This document shows positions 8,126 to 17,947 of a stretch of DNA of 64,000 bases, piece after piece (within the stretch, counting starts at the first letter, position 1; the number at the start of each line of letters is the position of its first letter). This DNA comes from CAYOEV01 sp964403075 (GTDB taxonomy: Bacteria > Bacteroidota > Bacteroidia > Cytophagales > Cyclobacteriaceae): contig CAYOEV010000009.1 in assembly GCA_964403075.1 (NCBI GenBank), forward strand, positions 1 to 64,000, written 5' to 3'. The position numbers and the translations under genes were made by a program. The notes beneath the pieces were generated by a model, which was given only the letters and a program-made list of their open reading frames with translations, ran no database searches and was not told the origin of the DNA.

Positions 8126-9469
8126 GTGTTTGACAAGATTCTGATTGCCAATCGGGGGGAAATCGCCCTCCGGGTCATACGTACATGTAAGGAAATGGGT
8201 ATCAAAACTGTTGCGGTTTATTCCACTGCAGACGCTGACAGTTTACCAGTTCGTTTCGCAGATGAAGCCGTTTGCATTGGACCGCCCATGGGAAAGGATT
8301 CGTATTTGAACATCCCGAGAATAATCTCAGCTGCAGAAATTACCAATGCAGACGCCATTCACCCGGGTTATGGATTCTTGTCTGAAAATGCAGAATTTTC
8401 GCAGGTATGCAGTGATTACCGCATCAAATTCATTGGCGCAAGCGCCGATATGATCAATTCGATGGGAGATAAAGCCACAGCAAAAGCCACCATGGAGAAA
8501 GCTGGCGTACCCACCATTCCCGGTTCGAAAGGTTTGCTGGCGTCTATCGAGCAGGGTAAGTCCATCGCCAAAGAAATGGGCTATCCCGTTTTATTAAAAG
8601 CCACCGCTGGCGGTGGCGGAAAGGGAATGCGGATTGTCAACGAAGAAAAAGGTTTTCAAAAAGCATGGGATTCCGCACGACAAGAAGCCGGTGCCTCTTT
8701 TGGTAACGACGGACTTTATCTGGAAAAATTTGTGGAAGAACCCAGACACGTGGAAATACAGATCGTAGGTGATAAAAATGGCAAGGCCTGCCACCTTTCG
8801 GAAAGAGATTGTTCCATACAAAGAAGACACCAAAAACTGATCGAAGAAACGCCCTCGCCGATAGTCTCTCAGGAGTTACGTGATAAAATGGGCCAGGCAG
8901 CCATCAAAGGTGCTGAAGCCATCGGCTATGAAGGGGCCGGCACCGTGGAATTTCTCGTGGATAAACATGGAAATTTCTTTTTCATGGAAATGAACACGCG
9001 GATTCAGGTGGAGCACCCGATCACAGAAGAAGTGACCGATTACGATTTGATTAAAGAACAAATTAAAGTGGCAGCAGGCGAGCCCATCTCGGGAAGAAAC
9101 TATTACCCCCAGAAGCATGCCATTGAATGTCGCATCAACGCAGAAGACCCAGCCAAAGATTTTCGCCCATCTCCAGGTCGGATTACCCACCTTCACTTGC
9201 CAGGTGGCCACGGTGTGCGGGTCGACAGCCATGTGTATGCAGGATACACCATCCCACCCTACTATGATTCGATGATTGCGAAATTGATCGTATCTGCGAA
9301 GACCAGGGAAGAATCCATCATCAAGATGAAGCGAGCCCTGGAGGAAATGGTGATTGAGGGTATTAAAACCACCATTCCGCTGCATATTCGGCTCATGGAA
9401 GACGAGAACTTCAAGAGCGGCAACTACACCACCAAATATCTGGACGACTACGATTTCTCCGGACTGTAG
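8126..9469 (+). CDS. accC: biotin carboxylase subunit of acetyl-CoA carboxylase
   Basis: A protein of 447 residues with the full ATP-grasp fold. It opens MFDKILIANRGEIALRV, has the glycine-rich ATP loop KATAGGGGKGMR, the HLSERDCS block and the active-site segment MEMNTRIQVEHPITE. It carboxylates the biotin on AccB using ATP and bicarbonate. The start codon is GTG at 8126, preceded by AGGAAG. The gene closes the cluster and is followed by a strong intrinsic terminator at 9496-9523. Confidence 0.97.
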   Translation: MFDKILIANRGEIALRVIRTCKEMGIKTVAVYSTADADSLPVRFADEAVCIGPPMGKDSYLNIPRIISAAEITNADAIHPGYGFLSENAEFSQVCSDYRIKFIGASADMINSMGDKATAKATMEKAGVPTIPGSKGLLASIEQGKSIAKEMGYPVLLKATAGGGGKGMRIVNEEKGFQKAWDSARQEAGASFGNDGLYLEKFVEEPRHVEIQIVGDKNGKACHLSERDCSIQRRHQKLIEETPSPIVSQELRDKMGQAAIKGAEAIGYEGAGTVEFLVDKHGNFFFMEMNTRIQVEHPITEEVTDYDLIKEQIKVAAGEPISGRNYYPQKHAIECRINAEDPAKDFRPSPGRITHLHLPGGHGVRVDSHVYAGYTIPPYYDSMIAKLIVSAKTREESIIKMKRALEEMVIEGIKTTIPLHIRLMEDENFKSGNYTTKYLDDYDFSGL

Positions 9470-9495
9470 GAATTTCATGGGCAACATACCCGGTG

Positions 9496-9523
9496 AGCCT
9501 GTCCCGTTGGGATGGGCTTTTTT
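9496..9523 (+). terminator. intrinsic terminator after accC
   Basis: AGCCTGTCCC (9496-9505) pairs with GGGATGGGCT (9509-9518) around a GTT loop, with two wobbles, followed by a six-T run ending at 9523. It closes the DUF177-to-accC transcription unit. Confidence 0.9.
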
Positions 9524-9655
9524 ATGTCATCAAATCGGCATTCAAGCTTACGAGGTTCAACTTCCAGCTTGGTGAACCCCGCCAGGATTATGCAATTACA
9601 CTTCCCTTCTTTAGCCTAAATTATTTACATTGGTAATTATTAAGACATAGTCGAA

Positions 9656-11686
9656 ATGCTGTCTAAACTCACCATTCATTTATCACTTGCGGTTGGATGC
9701 GCCTTGGGTTTATTCCTTTTATCCTGCACCAACCGAAACACTATAGAGGCCCCCTACTTACTGGTGAACGGCTATGGCGTCAACGGCGTCACTCTTATGG
9801 TGAACGACAGAGATAAGGCGCTCAGCTTTTACCAAGATACCCTGGGCTTCGACCTCCCTGCGTTTCAGGTCGGCGCCTATGACGGCACGCTTGTAACCCC
9901 GGTCTCATTTGCAGATAATTCGACACTCGAAATTCTCGGCCTGAATGATACCAGTTCTACACAGACTTCGTTTATCAAAGAATTTCTGAGCAGGCATCAG
10001 GGGGCCCGACTCTTCTCGCTTTCGAGTTCCTCAGTAGATTCAACCTTTTCCCTGCTTAAAGCTGTAAAACTGAAACCGGACTCCGTCCAGTCTTATCGGG
10101 TTACGGAGGCATCGGAGGGCTGGTCTGGGGACGATGGACGACCGCAACGGAAAAGTCTGGATTTTAATCGGCTCAATCCACCTTCGCATCTTCCCCAATT
10201 TATCGAACACACGGATTTCGATTTCGAATTCACCCGAAAAAACTGGCGTACCTACTATGGCTACTGGAGGGAATTCCGACAACAGCCAAACGGTGTAGTT
10301 GGAACTGCAGCCATACGGGTGGCCGTAGACAACTTACCGGATGCCATAAAAGTGTTTTCCACTATGGGTTTCAAAAAAATGTGGAGCAACGATACCCTCG
10401 CTCGATTTCATCTTTTTAGGACCCAGGAAATTCATCTGCTGGCAAAATCCAGCAATCTGGAAGTAGCTAAGTTTCTCGACCAACGAGGGCCGGGAATTTT
10501 TGCGGTACGTTTTGAAGTAGCCAATCTGGACAGCACCCGCTCTTACCTTTCCCAAAAAATGGCCTCAAAGTCCCTGCAATTCGATCACGCAAACAAAATT
10601 CTGAAAGTTCCAGGAGATTATGCGTACGGGCTACAACTCGAGTTTGTACAGGAACCTCAGTCACAAGGTGCACTGGCTAAAGTCCTGCAGATGGGAGAAG
10701 AACTAGATGACGTGGCCGCAAAGCATGCAGCCGGTCTGTATTCAAAATACTGCGCATTGTGCCATGGAAAAAATCGGGAAGGGTATGCGGCCGATCATGC
10801 GCCGTCGCTGAAGTCGCATTCGCTACTGGCAAGCAGTGAGGGTTCGAATTTTATGCGCTACACCATTCAGTACGGCCGCGCCAATACGGCAATGGGGGGC
10901 TATCTGGATAGCCAGGGCGGGCCTATGGAATACATCGACATTGAACTGTTGTTGAAGTGGTTATATCAGGAAGCTGATGTAAAGGAACCGGTAGAAATAT
11001 CCCGGGAACCCGTAATGGGCGATATTGAAATGGGCAAGTCGGTTTACATCCGTAACTGTGCGGTATGCCATGGCGCAAGCGGAAAGGGGGTCTCCGCTCC
11101 AGCCCTGGGTAATCCAATGCTCCTCGCCACCGCCACGGACGACTTTCTTCGTTATGCCATTCGAGAAGGCCGCGACGGAACTCCTATGATTTCCTTCAAA
11201 GATCAGCTCAGCGAGGAAGAAATCGATGGAGTAACCGCCTTTCTCAGAAGCAGGGCCTCCGGATGGGATGTACCAGAAGGTGGAGAGGTAAAGGTGCCTA
11301 CACCTGAGGACTATGTGTTAAATCCGAAAAGCCAATCGCCAGATTTCACCCTGCGATCGGGTAAGTACGTGTCGGCTAAACAATTGAAACAGGCCCTGGA
11401 CGATAGTCTCCGGGTTATTATTCTGGACGCAAGATCGGAGGTGGCTTGGCGCCAAATGCATATTCCAGGTGCAGTACCGGTACCTTATTATGAAGAGCCC
11501 GAAAACTTCGTTGAAGATATTCCTAAGGATGGTACCTGGATTGTGGTTTATTGCGCTTGTCCGCATGCCGCCTCCGACCGCGTGGTACAAACCCTGAGGC
11601 GCAACGGGTTTGAAAACACCGCCATAATGGATGAAGGTATTCTCGTATGGGCACAATGGGGATTTCCGGTAGAAAGTGGGAATTGA
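9656..11686 (+). CDS. multidomain lipoprotein: VOC x2, cytochrome c x2, rhodanese
   Basis: A protein of 676 residues. A type II signal peptide ends in the lipobox LLSC with C24 as the lipid site. Residues about 40-175 and 218-335 are VOC/glyoxalase-like units (DRDKALSFYQDTLGF; DNLPDAIKVFSTMGFKK). Two c-type haem domains follow, with CXXCH at 366-370 (CALCH) and 468-472 (CAVCH) and downstream methionines that could be axial ligands (TPMISF). A rhodanese domain fills about 575-673 with its loop cysteines at C633 and C635 (YCACPH). It should be anchored in the periplasm or outer membrane. Electron transfer coupled to sulfur or thiol chemistry is a reasonable inference, but the substrate is unknown. 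It is a single gene flanked by terminators. Confidence 0.85.
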   Translation: MLSKLTIHLSLAVGCALGLFLLSCTNRNTIEAPYLLVNGYGVNGVTLMVNDRDKALSFYQDTLGFDLPAFQVGAYDGTLVTPVSFADNSTLEILGLNDTSSTQTSFIKEFLSRHQGARLFSLSSSSVDSTFSLLKAVKLKPDSVQSYRVTEASEGWSGDDGRPQRKSLDFNRLNPPSHLPQFIEHTDFDFEFTRKNWRTYYGYWREFRQQPNGVVGTAAIRVAVDNLPDAIKVFSTMGFKKMWSNDTLARFHLFRTQEIHLLAKSSNLEVAKFLDQRGPGIFAVRFEVANLDSTRSYLSQKMASKSLQFDHANKILKVPGDYAYGLQLEFVQEPQSQGALAKVLQMGEELDDVAAKHAAGLYSKYCALCHGKNREGYAADHAPSLKSHSLLASSEGSNFMRYTIQYGRANTAMGGYLDSQGGPMEYIDIELLLKWLYQEADVKEPVEISREPVMGDIEMGKSVYIRNCAVCHGASGKGVSAPALGNPMLLATATDDFLRYAIREGRDGTPMISFKDQLSEEEIDGVTAFLRSRASGWDVPEGGEVKVPTPEDYVLNPKSQSPDFTLRSGKYVSAKQLKQALDDSLRVIILDARSEVAWRQMHIPGAVPVPYYEEPENFVEDIPKDGTWIVVYCACPHAASDRVVQTLRRNGFENTAIMDEGILVWAQWGFPVESGN

Positions 11687-11821
11687 GGTTAGGAGACAAT
11701 TATTTTTACCCATCAACACCCATCACGTACCGCATAATGCCCGCTTTGGCGGTCGATGAGGCATAGCTTCCGCTTGGGACACACTATACCTATCCCGTTT
11801 ACCCCGTATAAGTAACAAAAC

Positions 11822-11843
11822 TCGGCCAATGGCCGGTTTCTTT
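11822..11843. terminator. possible bidirectional hairpin between convergent genes
   Basis: CGGCC (11823-11827), loop AAT and GGCCG (11831-11835) form a tight hairpin between two converging genes, flanked by GTTTCTTTC on plus and AGTTTTG on minus. T-runs are short. The remainder of 11687-11918 shows no gene-like frame or other signal. Confidence 0.4.
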
Positions 11844-11918
11844 CGTGAATGGCACCCAATCTCACCATTAGGTGCCTCTCAGACTTTTCTACAAGCATGC
11901 CCAGCATACCGTACCGAC

Positions 11919-13139
11919 TTACCCTCTCTTCAGCTCCAGTATCGTAATTTCAGGTGGCATCCCAATGCGACCGGGAAAGCCTATAAAACCATAGCCCCTG
12001 TTTACATACAGGTATTGATTACCCTCCTGATACAGGTCGGCCCACTGCTTATAGATGTACTGCGAGGGGCTCCATTTAAAATTTCCGATTTCCACGCCAA
12101 ATTGAAAACCATGGGTATGACCGGACAGGGTCAGGTCTATGTCCGGATAATCGGGCCTCACCTGCGCATCCCAATGGCTGGGATCATGAGACAATAAAAT
12201 CTTGAAGGGGTATGCCTCACTTCCTTTAACAGTCTGTTCCAGGTCACCATATTTGGCAAACCGTCCTTTGCCCCAGTTTTCGCAACCCAATAAGCCAATG
12301 GACTCCCCTCCCACCTCCAGGGATCGGTTGTCGTTGAGCAGGAGGTCCCAACCCATGTACCGATGCATATCGTGGAGTTGTTGGATATCTTTTTGTTTAG
12401 CCGCCGGTGAAGACCAGTTTTTGTAATCACCATAATCGTGATTCCCCATCACGGAATAAACGCCGAGGTCAGCTTTTATCTTTTTAAACAAGTCCAGGTA
12501 CGGCTTGGCCTCACTGCTTTCGTCGTTCACAAGGTCGCCAGTAAAAAACGCAATGTCCGGATGCGCGGCGTTCAAAAGGTCGATTCCTCCCTGAACAGCG
12601 GTCTTATTGAAAAAGCTACCGGTATGAATATCTGATATCTGGGCCACGCGCAAGCCATCGAAATTTTTTGGCAAATTGGGGGAAATGATGGTTTTCCTTC
12701 TTAAGCGGTAATCGTGCGCCCCGGAAACGATGCCATAGCTGAGGGTGACAATGGGTAGAGTACCTCCAATCAATGCCGTTTTGGTCAAAAATGCAGAACG
12801 ACTGGTACTAAATCCTGACTCCACCTGCGGAAAAAAATTAACCAACCAGGTAATGCCCCTCCGTAAGTCATCCAGTAATAAAAAGAATGACACGAATATT
12901 TTTCCCATGAACATGATGAAGAAGGACGCCATGAAGAAAATACGCATCTCTCTCAAACCCATGCCTGAGGTAATGAAAATACCCGCAAGCAATCCTGCAG
13001 ACAACACCCAATAGGTGCTGAAGAGCCATCTTCGCACAAGTGGAGATGTATTTTCCAACGTAATTCTGACTGCCATAAAGGCATAAAAATCTACGGCCAG
13101 GTACAGGACGACAAGTAAAAGAAAAAAGAATATCCTCAT
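11919..13139 (-). CDS. membrane-anchored metallophosphoesterase
   Basis: About 406 residues. The first ~160 carry four hydrophobic segments (MRIFFFLLLVVLYLAVDFY and three more), then a calcineurin-type phosphoesterase domain. Its metal ligands appear in order as D-I-H (QISDIHTG), GD (FTGDLVND), GNHD (VMGNHDYGD) and GHTHG (LSGHTHGFQ). The architecture fits YkuE/YaeI-like phosphohydrolases acting at the membrane, where UDP-diacylglucosamine-type or lipid substrates are known for relatives; the substrate here is undetermined. A GTG nine codons earlier falls inside a hairpin, so I use ATG at 13137-13139. It lies downstream of the RND operon on the same strand. Confidence 0.88.
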   Translation of the reverse strand: MRIFFFLLLVVLYLAVDFYAFMAVRITLENTSPLVRRWLFSTYWVLSAGLLAGIFITSGMGLREMRIFFMASFFIMFMGKIFVSFFLLLDDLRRGITWLVNFFPQVESGFSTSRSAFLTKTALIGGTLPIVTLSYGIVSGAHDYRLRRKTIISPNLPKNFDGLRVAQISDIHTGSFFNKTAVQGGIDLLNAAHPDIAFFTGDLVNDESSEAKPYLDLFKKIKADLGVYSVMGNHDYGDYKNWSSPAAKQKDIQQLHDMHRYMGWDLLLNDNRSLEVGGESIGLLGCENWGKGRFAKYGDLEQTVKGSEAYPFKILLSHDPSHWDAQVRPDYPDIDLTLSGHTHGFQFGVEIGNFKWSPSQYIYKQWADLYQEGNQYLYVNRGYGFIGFPGRIGMPPEITILELKRG

Positions 13140-13153
13140 AATGAATAGCAAGT

Positions 13154-13180
13154 AAACGGGCACCCTTACCGTGCCCGTTT
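13154..13180 (-). terminator. hairpin after the RND efflux gene
   Basis: AAACGGGCAC (13154-13163) and GTGCCCGTTT (13171-13180) form a perfect 10-pair stem with a 7-base loop directly after the stop of the minus-strand RND gene. The T-run is interrupted (GTTTACTT), so read-through into the phosphoesterase gene is possible. Confidence 0.65.
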
Positions 13181-13181
13181 G

Positions 13182-16100
13182 TTAACTGAGTCCCAATCGC
13201 CTATTCAACTTCGCAAAAAGCAGGTACATCACTGGTACCACCACCAGCGTGAGGAAGGTGGCAAAAGTGAGTCCAAAGATGATAGTCCAGGACAACGGAC
13301 CCCAAAAGATCACGTTGTCACCCCCGAGATAAAAGTCAGCATTGTACTCCTGGTAAAACCGAACAAAATCGATATTTATTCCTATCGCCAAAGGAATTAG
13401 ACCAAGAATGGTGGTGATTGCGGTGAGCAGCACAGGGCGCAAACGGGTTTTAGCGGCCTCCCTTATCGCTTCCTTAATTTCCCCGATGGTCAACTTTTCC
13501 ACGCCCAGCTTCCTTCGCATGCGTTCGCGCTGCAACTCGATGAAGTCAATGAGTACAATGGCATTGTTTACCACGATCCCTGCCAGGGATATGATGCCCA
13601 GCATGGTCATGATGACCACGAATTCCATGTTAAAGATTACCAATCCAAAGAAAACTCCGATGGTACTTAAGATTACCGATGTCATGATAATAATTGGCGT
13701 GGTCAGCTTATTGAATTGCGAAACGATGATCATGAAAATAAGCGCCACCGCTAAACCCAAAGCGCCTCCGAGAAATGACATTTCTTCTTCCTGTTCTTTT
13801 TGCTCACCGCCAAATTCAAACTCATAGCCTGCCGGTAAATTGAAATCATCTAACAAATTTTCAATTTGACCGGCAATTTCTGTGGCATTGTAGCCTGATA
13901 AGACATTTGAGGAGAGGGTAACGATGCGTTGTAAATCTTTTCGTTTCACAGAACCATAAGTGGTACTATACTCTACGTCTGCCACCGAAGAAATTGGTAC
14001 TTGATGGGTGTTGCCGGTGTTTTGATTTTTGAAGGTGATGCTTTTATTGACCAACTGATCTACATCGTACCTGAACTCGTCGTTCAACCGAAGTTGGACT
14101 TCGTAATCATCTTCTCCCAGTTTGTACGTGGATATCTCCTTACCAAAAAGGGCAGTGCGAATTTCGCTGGCAATCATGGTCGTAGACAAACCAAACCGTC
14201 GGGCATTGTCGCGGTCAATCTTTACCAATAGCTCTGGCTTTCCGGTCTCTAGATCTGTCTTGAGTTTCTCGATCCCCTTGATCTCGGAGTTATTGATGAA
14301 TTGCTTCATGCGTTCCGCAATATCTATGAGGGTTTCAAACTCCGGTCCGGTAATCTCCACCACGATCGGCTTACCTACGGGCGGACCGGCAGCATCCTTA
14401 TCTACCGTGACGGTGACACCGGGATATTGCCCTACACCTTCCCGCATCTCGGTCATGATCGTTTCTGTATCATAAACTCGACCCTCTTTGACCCGATATT
14501 TAAACTCCACAAAATTTACCGTAATTCTAGCCTTGTTGGGTGTAGCCGACTGGCCTATGGCACTCGGATCATTGGGGTCTGACGTATCTTCACCCACCTT
14601 GGCAATCACCGACTCCACCATGAAGCGATAGGGCTCCACCAGCTCCAGTACACGAGACTCAATCTTCTCGGTGAAAGCATTCGTTTCGGTAATATCAGTA
14701 CCTACCGGAAACTCAATGAACACATTTACGTACTTGGGCTTGTTTTCGGGGAAGAACAGTACTTTGGGTGGAAATGCCTGAAGTAACTGTAGGGCCACAA
14801 TGAGGAGTATAAAAGTACCAACGAAGAACATTGTATACCTGCGTAAAAAGAAATTCCGAAAACCATTTCCCAAACGATTCAGGCCATTTCCGATGGTTTG
14901 TTGGGGTACTAAGTTCCGAAGTTTTTGACCACCTGCACTCAATAGGGCCAAGGGGTGCCAATTAGGTAAAGGCTTCTCCCGCTCAGACAAGGCAAAAGCC
15001 AAAAAATCCGAATAGGCATTTTCTAACCGAGGCAGAAATCCGTTTTGAAATTTCTTGGCCGCGGGGTCCAACACATAGATGGTAAGAAAAATTAACACAC
15101 CGGCGGTAATCGAAAGGTTACCCAGTGGAATGAAGAAGCTTGCACCACCTGTGAAACCAATAACCAAAAATGCAGCCCCTAAGGCTAACGCAATGGAGGT
15201 GTTGCGAACACCTACTCTCGGACGTACCTCATAATCATCCGGGCCCTTTTTTACCCGCATAAAGGCAGCTATAAGCACAGGATTAATCACTAACGCCACG
15301 AACAATGAGCTAGACAGGGTGATGATCAGCCCAATGGGTAGCAAACTCATAAACTGACCCATGAGCCCCGGCCACATCACCAAAGGTAAAAATGCAGCCA
15401 GTGTAGTCGCGGTAGAGGCAATGATGGGCAAGGCCACCTCTCCCACGCCTTCACGCGTGGCCTGTAAGGGCGGCAATCCGATTTCCATCTTCCGGTAAAC
15501 GTTTTCCACCACCACAATTCCATTATCCACCAACATACCGAGCGCCATAATCAGAGAAAAAAGGATCATCATGTTTACCGTATAATCCAGGGCACCGATA
15601 ATATTGAAGGCAATGAACATGGACAAAGGAATGGCGATCCCCACAAACAGGGCATTTCGCACACCCAGGAAAAAAAGCAGCACCAATACCACCAGAATAA
15701 CACCAGAGATGATGTTATTTTCTAAGCTGCTGACCATGTCTGCAGTAAACGCCGACTGATCATTCGTGATTTTTATCTCTAGATCATCCGGAAATCGCTT
15801 CTTCACATCGTCCAGCACCGCGTTGATTTTATCCGTTGCAATCAATAGGTTTTCACCACTTCGCTTGACCACGTCAACGGAGACCACCGGCTGTTTACCC
15901 AATCTGGCATAACTTTCTTTTTCTTTGTAGGTGAAGTCTACTTCAGCTATATCCCCCAAATAGATAATGGCATTATTTTCCTGCTTCACAATAATATCCA
16001 GCATCTTTTGAGGATCCTTGAATTCACCCTCCACACGTATGGCCCTGCGGATACCATCGGTGAGTACTTCACCACTGGAAATGGTCCGGTTTTCTCCAGC

Positions 16101-16763
16101 CACGGCAGACTCAATATCGCCAAAAGACACTTCGCGTGCCTCCATTTGAAATGGGTTTACATTTATCTGCACTTCCTTTTCTTCAACACCCCGTATGTCC
16201 ACTGAAGAGATCTCCGTAATTTTTTCAATTTCATCTTGCAATATCTCCCCGTAGTCCTCCAGTTCGTCCATAGAATAATCTCCTGAGAGATTGATGTTCA
16301 TGATGGGAAATTCAGAGAAGTTGACATCAAACACGTTGGGGTCTGCGTCCAAATCAGTAGGTAACTCAGGCATGGCTCGGTCCACGGCATCTTTGGCTTT
16401 TTGCAAAGCATCTTCGATATCTGTTTCCGGCGTAAACTCAGCAATAATTGTAGAGTACCCCTGTACGGAAGTTGACTTTATTTCGTCAATTTCGGAGATG
16501 GTATTCAACTCTTTCTCAATGGGCCGTGTAACCAGGTTTTCCATATCAATGGGTGAATTACCAGCATAGGATGTGCCTACGTACACAATGGGCTGCTCGA
16601 TTTCCGGATAACTATCCTTTGGCAGGGCACGATAGGTGGTGATGCCCATGAATACGATGAGCACAGCCAGAAAGTAGACCGTATTTCGGTTGTTAAGCGC
16701 CAGATTGGTTAAACCAAATGTTTTTTCTACTTGCGTACCCTGATCTTGTTTGTTTTTTGCCAT
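13182..16763 (-). CDS. RND-family efflux permease
   Basis: A protein of 1193 residues of the AcrB/HAE1-like RND superfamily. It shows the first helix (NRNTVYFLAVLIVFMGITTYRALPKDSYPEIEQP split over 35-70), paired porter domains, the TM4 segment with aspartate MALGMLVDNGIVVVENV, and the second-half equivalents GIISLAGIVVNNAIVLIDFI. It should be the proton-driven inner-membrane pump of a tripartite exporter. It is over 100 residues longer than usual because of an insert at about 506-640 holding two extra hydrophobic segments. Its start lies 5 bases after the adaptor gene stop. Substrate class cannot be assigned; TolC, HlyD and TetR partners argue for drugs or toxic amphiphiles. Confidence 0.92.
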   Translation of the reverse strand: MAKNKQDQGTQVEKTFGLTNLALNNRNTVYFLAVLIVFMGITTYRALPKDSYPEIEQPIVYVGTSYAGNSPIDMENLVTRPIEKELNTISEIDEIKSTSVQGYSTIIAEFTPETDIEDALQKAKDAVDRAMPELPTDLDADPNVFDVNFSEFPIMNINLSGDYSMDELEDYGEILQDEIEKITEISSVDIRGVEEKEVQINVNPFQMEAREVSFGDIESAVAGENRTISSGEVLTDGIRRAIRVEGEFKDPQKMLDIIVKQENNAIIYLGDIAEVDFTYKEKESYARLGKQPVVSVDVVKRSGENLLIATDKINAVLDDVKKRFPDDLEIKITNDQSAFTADMVSSLENNIISGVILVVLVLLFFLGVRNALFVGIAIPLSMFIAFNIIGALDYTVNMMILFSLIMALGMLVDNGIVVVENVYRKMEIGLPPLQATREGVGEVALPIIASTATTLAAFLPLVMWPGLMGQFMSLLPIGLIITLSSSLFVALVINPVLIAAFMRVKKGPDDYEVRPRVGVRNTSIALALGAAFLVIGFTGGASFFIPLGNLSITAGVLIFLTIYVLDPAAKKFQNGFLPRLENAYSDFLAFALSEREKPLPNWHPLALLSAGGQKLRNLVPQQTIGNGLNRLGNGFRNFFLRRYTMFFVGTFILLIVALQLLQAFPPKVLFFPENKPKYVNVFIEFPVGTDITETNAFTEKIESRVLELVEPYRFMVESVIAKVGEDTSDPNDPSAIGQSATPNKARITVNFVEFKYRVKEGRVYDTETIMTEMREGVGQYPGVTVTVDKDAAGPPVGKPIVVEITGPEFETLIDIAERMKQFINNSEIKGIEKLKTDLETGKPELLVKIDRDNARRFGLSTTMIASEIRTALFGKEISTYKLGEDDYEVQLRLNDEFRYDVDQLVNKSITFKNQNTGNTHQVPISSVADVEYSTTYGSVKRKDLQRIVTLSSNVLSGYNATEIAGQIENLLDDFNLPAGYEFEFGGEQKEQEEEMSFLGGALGLAVALIFMIIVSQFNKLTTPIIIMTSVILSTIGVFFGLVIFNMEFVVIMTMLGIISLAGIVVNNAIVLIDFIELQRERMRRKLGVEKLTIGEIKEAIREAAKTRLRPVLLTAITTILGLIPLAIGINIDFVRFYQEYNADFYLGGDNVIFWGPLSWTIIFGLTFATFLTLVVVPVMYLLFAKLNRRLGLS

Positions 16764-16768
16764 GTTCG

Positions 16769-17938
16769 TTATTGTTTTTGAGCGATTTCAGTCGCGTTCC
16801 CATGAATCTGCACTACGGTACCATCGGACACCTCTCTGTAACCACGGGTGATGACCTGGTCCAACGGATCGAGCCCTTTCAAAATTTCCGTCATACCCTC
16901 ACTGGTTTCGCCCAACTCAATGACTTTCTTGATGGCTACTGGTTGACCTTCCACTTCCTTAACCACGTAAACGAACTTTGAATCCTTACCCGTTAAGATC
17001 ACCTTGTTCGGTATTTGAATGGCCTCTTTGGCCACATAATCGGCGAGGGTAATGGTCGCTACCTGATTGGGTCGGAATTTAAAGTCACGCTGGCCGGCAG
17101 GTAAGGCCACCTCAAGTTGAAAGGTCCTATTCTGTGGGTTGACCACATTACCCACAGATTTTACGCGTGTTTTATATAACTGATCTTCACCGATTAATGA
17201 AACCTCCACTTCGTCACCAGGGGTAAATTTGCCCAGATGTGCTTCAGATACGTCTGCTTTTAAATACATATCGGTAGGACTTACCACCCGGGCGATTGGA
17301 ACGCCCGGCTGGACCATTTCTCCACTCTTCACAAAGACCGCATCTACCGTGCCCGAAAATGGTGACTGAACACGCGTTTGACGCAATTGAGACGCGAGGG
17401 CATTGCGCTGACTTTCCAGGGATTCTTTGTTACTCTTGGCCTCCAGGTATTGCACCTCAGTACCAATCTTCTGATCCCATAAATTCTTACGTCGCTCAAA
17501 AACCGAAGTAGCCAATTCCAACTGAGATTCAACCTGTTTCAAATTACTTTGAATGGTAGAAGCATCAATGGCGGCCAACAACTGACCGGTGCCCACCTTC
17601 CTGCCTTCGGTTACCGGCAACGAAACGATCCTACCCATGGCCTCTGCACTTACAGTGACATTTCGGTCCGATTCGACCTGGGCGCGAAATTCCAGATTTT
17701 TAACGAATAACGTGGTGCCTGGCACCATCACAGTTACCAGCAAATTATTGGCTCGCAAAGCATTGGAGTCCAATGCCGTAATCTCTTTTTCCAGGTCACG
17801 AATTTGCTGATTCAGCTGGGCCCGTTTAGTTTCGAGCTGCATCAATTCTTCCTTTTTGGCTTCGAGAGAGCTTTCGACACTGCAGGCCGTGATCAACCAA
17901 CCTGACAGCAGTAAGTACAAGTATGAGGTGCGTTTCAT
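16769..17938 (-). CDS. RND periplasmic adaptor (HlyD/AcrA family lipoprotein)
   Basis: A protein of 389 residues. The type II signal ends in LITAC (lipid cysteine at residue 19). A coiled coil follows (EAKKEELMQLETKRAQLNQ onward, about 25-60), then the barrel-sandwich lipoyl halves, an alpha-hairpin (about 125-190), and the beta-barrel and membrane-proximal domains. It links the inner-membrane RND pump to the TolC-type channel. It is 5 bases from the pump gene and 9 from the TolC gene, forming one operon under the TetR regulator. Confidence 0.93.
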   Translation of the reverse strand: MKRTSYLYLLLSGWLITACSVESSLEAKKEELMQLETKRAQLNQQIRDLEKEITALDSNALRANNLLVTVMVPGTTLFVKNLEFRAQVESDRNVTVSAEAMGRIVSLPVTEGRKVGTGQLLAAIDASTIQSNLKQVESQLELATSVFERRKNLWDQKIGTEVQYLEAKSNKESLESQRNALASQLRQTRVQSPFSGTVDAVFVKSGEMVQPGVPIARVVSPTDMYLKADVSEAHLGKFTPGDEVEVSLIGEDQLYKTRVKSVGNVVNPQNRTFQLEVALPAGQRDFKFRPNQVATITLADYVAKEAIQIPNKVILTGKDSKFVYVVKEVEGQPVAIKKVIELGETSEGMTEILKGLDPLDQVITRGYREVSDGTVVQIHGNATEIAQKQ

Positions 17939-17947
17939 TTGTATGAC

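Noticed and set aside
11713..11907. 64-residue minus-strand frame between the cytochrome fusion and the phosphoesterase
   Set aside because: Composition is not protein-like, it has no ribosome-binding site, and it spans the hairpin region.
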